Source of the DNA: Collinsella sp. AF23-2 | Lineage (GTDB): Bacteria; Actinomycetota; Coriobacteriia; Coriobacteriales; Coriobacteriaceae | Length of the DNA: 64,000 nucleotides | Direction: 5' to 3' | Assembly: GCF_003459245.1 (NCBI RefSeq) | Contig: NZ_QRVG01000007.1 | Coordinates: 1-64,000, forward strand | Shown here: piece by piece, positions 60,837 to 64,000 of the stretch | Position numbering within the stretch: the stretch's first letter is position 1 | Layout: the number at the start of each line of letters is the position of its first letter | Made by a program: the position numbers and the translations under genes | Notes under the pieces: model-generated | Told to the model about the DNA's origin: nothing | The model's database searches: none | Seen by the model: the letters and a program-made list of their open reading frames with translations, nothing else

Positions 60837-61907
60837 CTACACCGGGCACGCCACTGTGGGCAAGCCTCGTCGCTCGTCAAAGCCAAAGACGATATTGGCG
60901 CATTGGACTGCTTGGCCCGCAGCGCCCTTGCACAGATTGTCGATGGCGCCCGTCGCCACCAGCACGCCCGCGCGCTTGTTGAGCGCGAGGCCAATCTGGG
61001 CGGCGTTGGTGCCGACGACCGAAGCCGTCTTGGGCTGCTGGCCGGCGTCGAGCACGCGCACAAAGGTGCGTCCAGCGTAGAACTGCTTGTAATAGTCGAC
61101 AACATCCTCAAGAGCCAACGTGTCGAGAGCCTGCGGCGCGAGCGGCAGCGTCACCGTGGAGAGCAGACCACGCTTGAGCGGTGCCAGGTGCGGGGTAAAG
61201 ACGACGCGATCGGTCAGGCCCAAGATCTGCTCGATTTCGGGCGTGTGGCGATGCTTGCCCACGCCGTATGCTTCCAAATTCTCGTCGGCGCTGCAAAAAT
61301 GCGTACGAGCGTTGCAGGACTTGCCGGCACCCGTCACACCGCTGATGGCATCGACAATCACGGGGCCGTTCTCGGCCACCCAGCCCGCGCGCACGGCGGG
61401 CGCGGCGGCAAGGCTCGTTGCGGTGGGATAGCAACCGGCGCAGGCGACCAGCACGGGTTTGCCGTCGGCATGGTCGGATGCGGCGGTCTCCAAGTCCTGG
61501 CAGAACAGCTCGGGCAGACCGAAGGCACGGGTCTTGAGCAGCTCGGGGCTCGTATGCTCGGCGGCATACCAAGCCTCAAAAACGGACGCGTCGTTCAGAC
61601 GGTAGTCGGCCGAAAGATCAAAGCAGGAGACGCCCGATGCAAGCAGCGCGGGCACCTGTGCCATGGCAGCCGTGTGCGGCACGGCCAAAAAGACCGCGTC
61701 GCAGTTCTTGAGCTCAGGGGCATCATGCGTCGTAAAGACAAGATCGCTTACGCCGGTGAAGCTCGGGTGCACCGCAGACAACGGCTGGCCGGCATCGGCG
61801 TTGGACGTAATGGCAGCAAGTTCAAACTCGGGATGACCGAGGACGAGGCGAATGAGCTCGGCTCCGGCATATCCAGCCGCGCCGACGATTCCAACCTTCA
61901 AAGACAT
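60837..61907 (-). CDS. argC: N-acetyl-gamma-glutamyl-phosphate reductase
   Basis: 356 residues. N-terminal Rossmann GIVGAAGYAGAELIRL (6-21), the catalytic Cys in ACAGCYPTA (~155-163) and the C-terminal dimerisation region (TPHLAPLKRGLLSTV). It makes N-acetylglutamate semialdehyde with NADPH. First gene of argCJBD on the minus strand. The ATG follows AAGGAG by 6 nt. Confidence 0.95.
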   Translation of the reverse strand: MSLKVGIVGAAGYAGAELIRLVLGHPEFELAAITSNADAGQPLSAVHPSFTGVSDLVFTTHDAPELKNCDAVFLAVPHTAAMAQVPALLASGVSCFDLSADYRLNDASVFEAWYAAEHTSPELLKTRAFGLPELFCQDLETAASDHADGKPVLVACAGCYPTATSLAAAPAVRAGWVAENGPVIVDAISGVTGAGKSCNARTHFCSADENLEAYGVGKHRHTPEIEQILGLTDRVVFTPHLAPLKRGLLSTVTLPLAPQALDTLALEDVVDYYKQFYAGRTFVRVLDAGQQPKTASVVGTNAAQIGLALNKRAGVLVATGAIDNLCKGAAGQAVQCANIVFGFDERRGLPTVACPV

Positions 61908-61992
61908 ATCAGACTCCTTGTCTGCGATTTATGCACCGATGCGCATTTCGCAGCGGTCGTTATGAAGTGAGTTGAAACTTTAGCACCAAAAG

Positions 61993-62030
61993 ATGCATTA
62001 ATACGTAAATGGCTTGCATATTCATGCATT
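61993..62030 (-). promoter_or_regulatory. Tandem ARG-box-like operator upstream of argC
   Basis: TTGCATATTCATGCATT (62014-62030) fits the ArgR consensus core TGNATN4ATNCA well; ATGCATTAATACGTA (61993-62007) is a half-match spaced about two helical turns away. Arginine repression of argCJBD is expected from the family. No argR is seen in this window. Confidence 0.55.
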
Positions 62031-62073
62031 GAAACATTCCCGACACATTCGCTTGAAGGAATTGACAAATGGA

Positions 62074-62127
62074 GCGGGCCCCGTATTGACCGGCGCTCCT
62101 AACGGCGCCGGGCAATACGGGGCCCGC
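62074..62127 (-). terminator. Long nested hairpin between the oxidase-fold gene and argC
   Basis: Perfect 15-bp outer stem GCGGGCCCCGTATTG / CAATACGGGGCCCGC with an inner CCGGCG / CGCCGG stem. The T-run is weak. It probably terminates the 62165 gene; an arg leader role is possible. Confidence 0.6.
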
Positions 62128-62164
62128 CCATGCGAAAACCAAGTTGTTAGGATGAGCCAGCTGG

Positions 62165-62575
62165 CTAGAGCTCGACCGGCACCCATTCGTCGTGATTGCA
62201 GATAAAAGCCTCGGGATCCTCGACGCTAAAGAAGACGAGCGTGGGGTCGTTAGGCCCCTCATAGTGCTCGCCCAGGCGCTCTAGATGCTTCCACCCAGCT
62301 TCGCGCATTTCGCCTAAAGCCCGGTCATCCAAGCCGGCACGCCCGCGCAAGATGAGCCAGCCATGGCCCGGCCACCAACTCGTGGCCTCAAAGCGCTGGT
62401 TTTGCAGCAGCTCTTGCCACACATCTTTGGTGCGCGCTGTTACAAACCACAGCTTGCCATCCTGGATCTGCGCAAACGAAAACGGACGCACATGAGGCTG
62501 TCCGTCAACGCTCGTCGCCAAATACCATGCCGGCACCGACGTCAGATACTCCAACACCGTATTCAATCCGTCCAT
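62165..62575 (-). CDS. Pyridoxamine 5'-phosphate oxidase-fold (flavin-binding) protein
   Basis: 136 residues, split-barrel flavin fold: YLTSVPAWYLATSVDG (~10-25), HVRPFSFAQIQDGKLWFVTA (28-47), KDVWQELLQNQRFEA and WLILRGRA. Such small proteins bind FMN or F420 or act on unknown electron acceptors; true PdxH activity is unlikely without its longer N-terminus. A close paralogue sits immediately upstream (62627), so this is a tandem duplication. Confidence 0.8.
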   Translation of the reverse strand: MDGLNTVLEYLTSVPAWYLATSVDGQPHVRPFSFAQIQDGKLWFVTARTKDVWQELLQNQRFEATSWWPGHGWLILRGRAGLDDRALGEMREAGWKHLERLGEHYEGPNDPTLVFFSVEDPEAFICNHDEWVPVEL

Positions 62576-62626
62576 GTGTCCTCCTGGCGCTAGCTAATTC
62601 GGAACGGGTAGTTAATTTGAGACGCT

Positions 62627-63073
62627 CTAGAGCTCCAGGCGCTCCTCGCTGCCGTCGATATCACAGAAGCGCGCGGCAATGTTGCGGACCGAAAAGAAAG
62701 CAAGGCGGCCGTCGTTGGCACTCTCGTGTTCCTCGCCGATGCCCACCATGTGCTTAAAACCCGCTTGACGCACCTTGTCGCTCGCAACCGCGTCGTCCTC
62801 AAGTGCGGCCTCGCCGGTCAACACGATCCAACATTCCCCCGGCTTCCAGCCCGAGAGCTCAAACTTGGGATTCGCACTCAGCTCCGCCCACACATCCTTG
62901 TCGCGCGACGTGCAAAACCACAGCTTACCGTCATCGACCATGGCAAACGAAAACGGCCTCACGCGAGGCTGATGCCCGTCGGTCACATCGGTCGTGGCCA
63001 GATACCACGCCGGAATGCGCCTGAGATACGAACAGGCGCGCTCAAGCTGAGCCGTGCGGTCGTTGTCGGTCAT
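62627..63073 (-). CDS. Pyridoxamine 5'-phosphate oxidase-fold protein, tandem paralogue
   Basis: 148 residues with the same framework as its neighbour: YLRRIPAWYLATTDVTDG, RVRPFSFAMVDDGKLWFCTS, KDVWAELSANPKFEL and CWIVLTGEAAL. C-terminus differs (EERLEL versus VPVEL). The pair is separated by 51 nt and probably co-transcribed. Function is unassigned beyond the flavin/F420-binding fold. Confidence 0.8.
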   Translation of the reverse strand: MTDNDRTAQLERACSYLRRIPAWYLATTDVTDGHQPRVRPFSFAMVDDGKLWFCTSRDKDVWAELSANPKFELSGWKPGECWIVLTGEAALEDDAVASDKVRQAGFKHMVGIGEEHESANDGRLAFFSVRNIAARFCDIDGSEERLEL

Positions 63074-63103
63074 AGGGACCCCTTTCTTGCGCTCGAATCG
63101 CGC

Positions 63104-63904
63104 CTAAACAAGTTGAAGGTTGACGACGATGACACACGCAAACAGCAGCATCGTCACAACCGCAGCCAGCGCATCCCCGCGGCGAAATGCAAGCGCATGC
63201 AGACGCGTGCGGCCCTGCTCGCCGTGATAGCAGCGTGCATCCATGGCGGCAGACAACGTCTCGGCATGACGGAACACGCCCGTGAACAGTGGAATCGCCA
63301 CACTGCCGAGCATACGCACGCCGCCGAGCGGGCCACCCGTTACGCGTGCACCGCGGCTTGCCTGCGCGTCCGCCGTCTGCTTCATCTCGGTGGCAAACTG
63401 CGGCATAAAGCGCAACGCGATGCCCATGATCATGCCGAGCTCATGCGCAGGGAGCCCCACGCGCGCAAACGGTGCGAGCAGACGCTCAAAGCCCGCGGTG
63501 AGGTCGAGCGTAGGCGTGGTGAGCGTAATGGCGCTCATGCCGGCCATCATCAGGGTCAGGCGACACGCCATAAAGGCGGCAGAACGCAGTGAGCCCTCGC
63601 TTATCTGCAGAAAGCCGAGCTGCCACAGGATGCGCCCACTCTGATCGGTAAACAAGTTGAGCACCGCGACCACGACGACGATTGCCAGCAGCGGCGCCAT
63701 CGACGACAGAACGCGACGAGCCGGCACCCGGGACACGGCATAGATCAGCACGACGAAAATTGCGACAGGAGCCAGTCCGCGGAAGCCGCCGACGGTCAGC
63801 GTCGTGATTAAAAACACAAAGCCCAGGAGCAGCTTGGTGCGCGGATCCAGGCGATGGATCGCACTATCGCTCGGATAGTAGCTGCCAAACGAAAACGCCT
63901 CCAT
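63104..63904 (-). CDS. ecfT: Energy-coupling factor transporter transmembrane protein EcfT
   Basis: 266 residues with about five membrane helices. It has the EcfT signature SAIHRLDPRTKLLLGF (~14-29) and the two Ala-Arg-Gly coupling motifs, AQASRGAR (~180) and MDARCYHG (~224), which grip the ATPases. It connects vitamin-binding S components to two ATPases. Its ATG shares a base with the stop of the upstream ATPase gene (TAATG), so they are coupled. No S component is in view. Confidence 0.92.
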   Translation of the reverse strand: MEAFSFGSYYPSDSAIHRLDPRTKLLLGFVFLITTLTVGGFRGLAPVAIFVVLIYAVSRVPARRVLSSMAPLLAIVVVVAVLNLFTDQSGRILWQLGFLQISEGSLRSAAFMACRLTLMMAGMSAITLTTPTLDLTAGFERLLAPFARVGLPAHELGMIMGIALRFMPQFATEMKQTADAQASRGARVTGGPLGGVRMLGSVAIPLFTGVFRHAETLSAAMDARCYHGEQGRTRLHALAFRRGDALAAVVTMLLFACVIVVNLQLV

Positions 63905-64000
63905 TAGCAGCCCTCCTCTCGCGCGACCGTCTTGGATTTAGCAATGTCCGCGACGTTAGAAGGACCGTCTGAGCGACCGATCAGCAAATCTGCCAGCTCG
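63904..64000 (-). CDS. ECF transporter ATPase, C-terminal fragment at the window edge
   Basis: Only the last 31 codons lie in the window (ELADLLIGRSDGPSNVADIA...EEGC). No ATPase motif is visible in this part. The call rests on its 1-nt stop/start overlap with ecfT and the usual ecfA-ecfT order. Confidence 0.6.
   Translation of the reverse strand, partial: ELADLLIGRSDGPSNVADIAKSKTVAREEGC

Overview
The window looks like a chromosomal segment of a high-GC Gram-positive actinobacterium of the class Coriobacteriia, most likely Collinsella or a close relative. This is inferred from overall character and remembered gene order, since no database was searched. Supporting signs are a GC-rich coding style, Gram-positive type genes (Veg, DisA, MscS, an LAXTG cell-wall sorting signal), the MEP isoprenoid genes ispD/ispE/ispF, a MurE without the meso-DAP motif, and frequent GTG starts.

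Layout. 0-8.4 kb: a FeoA-FeoB gene cut off at the left edge, a small unknown gene, an alpha/beta hydrolase, a PTS IIA protein, asnS, a WYL-type regulator and an ABC importer (Tat/lipoprotein binding protein, permease, ATPase). 8.5-16.2 kb: a surface 5'-nucleotidase broken by a one-base frameshift, MscS, a ParB-like/BMP fusion protein overlapping a metallophosphoesterase, and an ECF sigma/anti-sigma pair lying between two 58-bp direct repeats. 16.3-18 kb: the remains of a leucine operon (leuA' joined to 'leuB) behind an apparently intact leucine attenuator with leader peptide. 18-23.5 kb (minus strand): rpmG, trnW, secE, nusG, rplK, rplA; then tRNA-Tyr, Thr, Met and tuf; then a dense non-coding repeat zone and tRNA-Thr(TGT). 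23.7-30.6 kb: a HipA-like kinase with an excisionase-type HTH behind a perfect 22-bp inverted repeat, then yacP, rlmB, cysS, ispF, ispD, disA. 30.7-36 kb: a manganese riboswitch with mntP, then an accessory island with a two-gene ATPase + TOPRIM cassette that resembles an anti-phage module. 36-56 kb: pepD, a PIN/RelB-type toxin-antitoxin pair, clpC, a DUF2798-like membrane protein, a ThrE-like exporter, lysS with an extra tRNA-binding domain, greA, tatA, tRNA-Pro, ispE, veg, dtd, an ITPase gene, rph, murI, a HAD phosphatase, murE, asnB. 56-64 kb: tRNA-Val with a T-arm-bounded insert, the arginine cluster argCJBD with possible ARG boxes, two tandem flavin-oxidase-fold genes, and ecfT with the end of an ECF ATPase.

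How it fits together. Most genes are housekeeping: translation, cell wall, isoprenoids, arginine and asparagine. The unusual material is the decayed leu operon with a live-looking attenuator, the ATPase-TOPRIM cassette, the self-contained HTH-HipA gene, and four repeat systems: (i) hairpins with a GGGACAGG core abutting gene 3' ends, (ii) an 18-nt motif in alternating orientation every ~40 bp in two arrays, (iii) an adjacent GAGCGTGG array, and (iv) palindrome-rich inserts that duplicate exactly the last 18 nt of two different tRNA genes.
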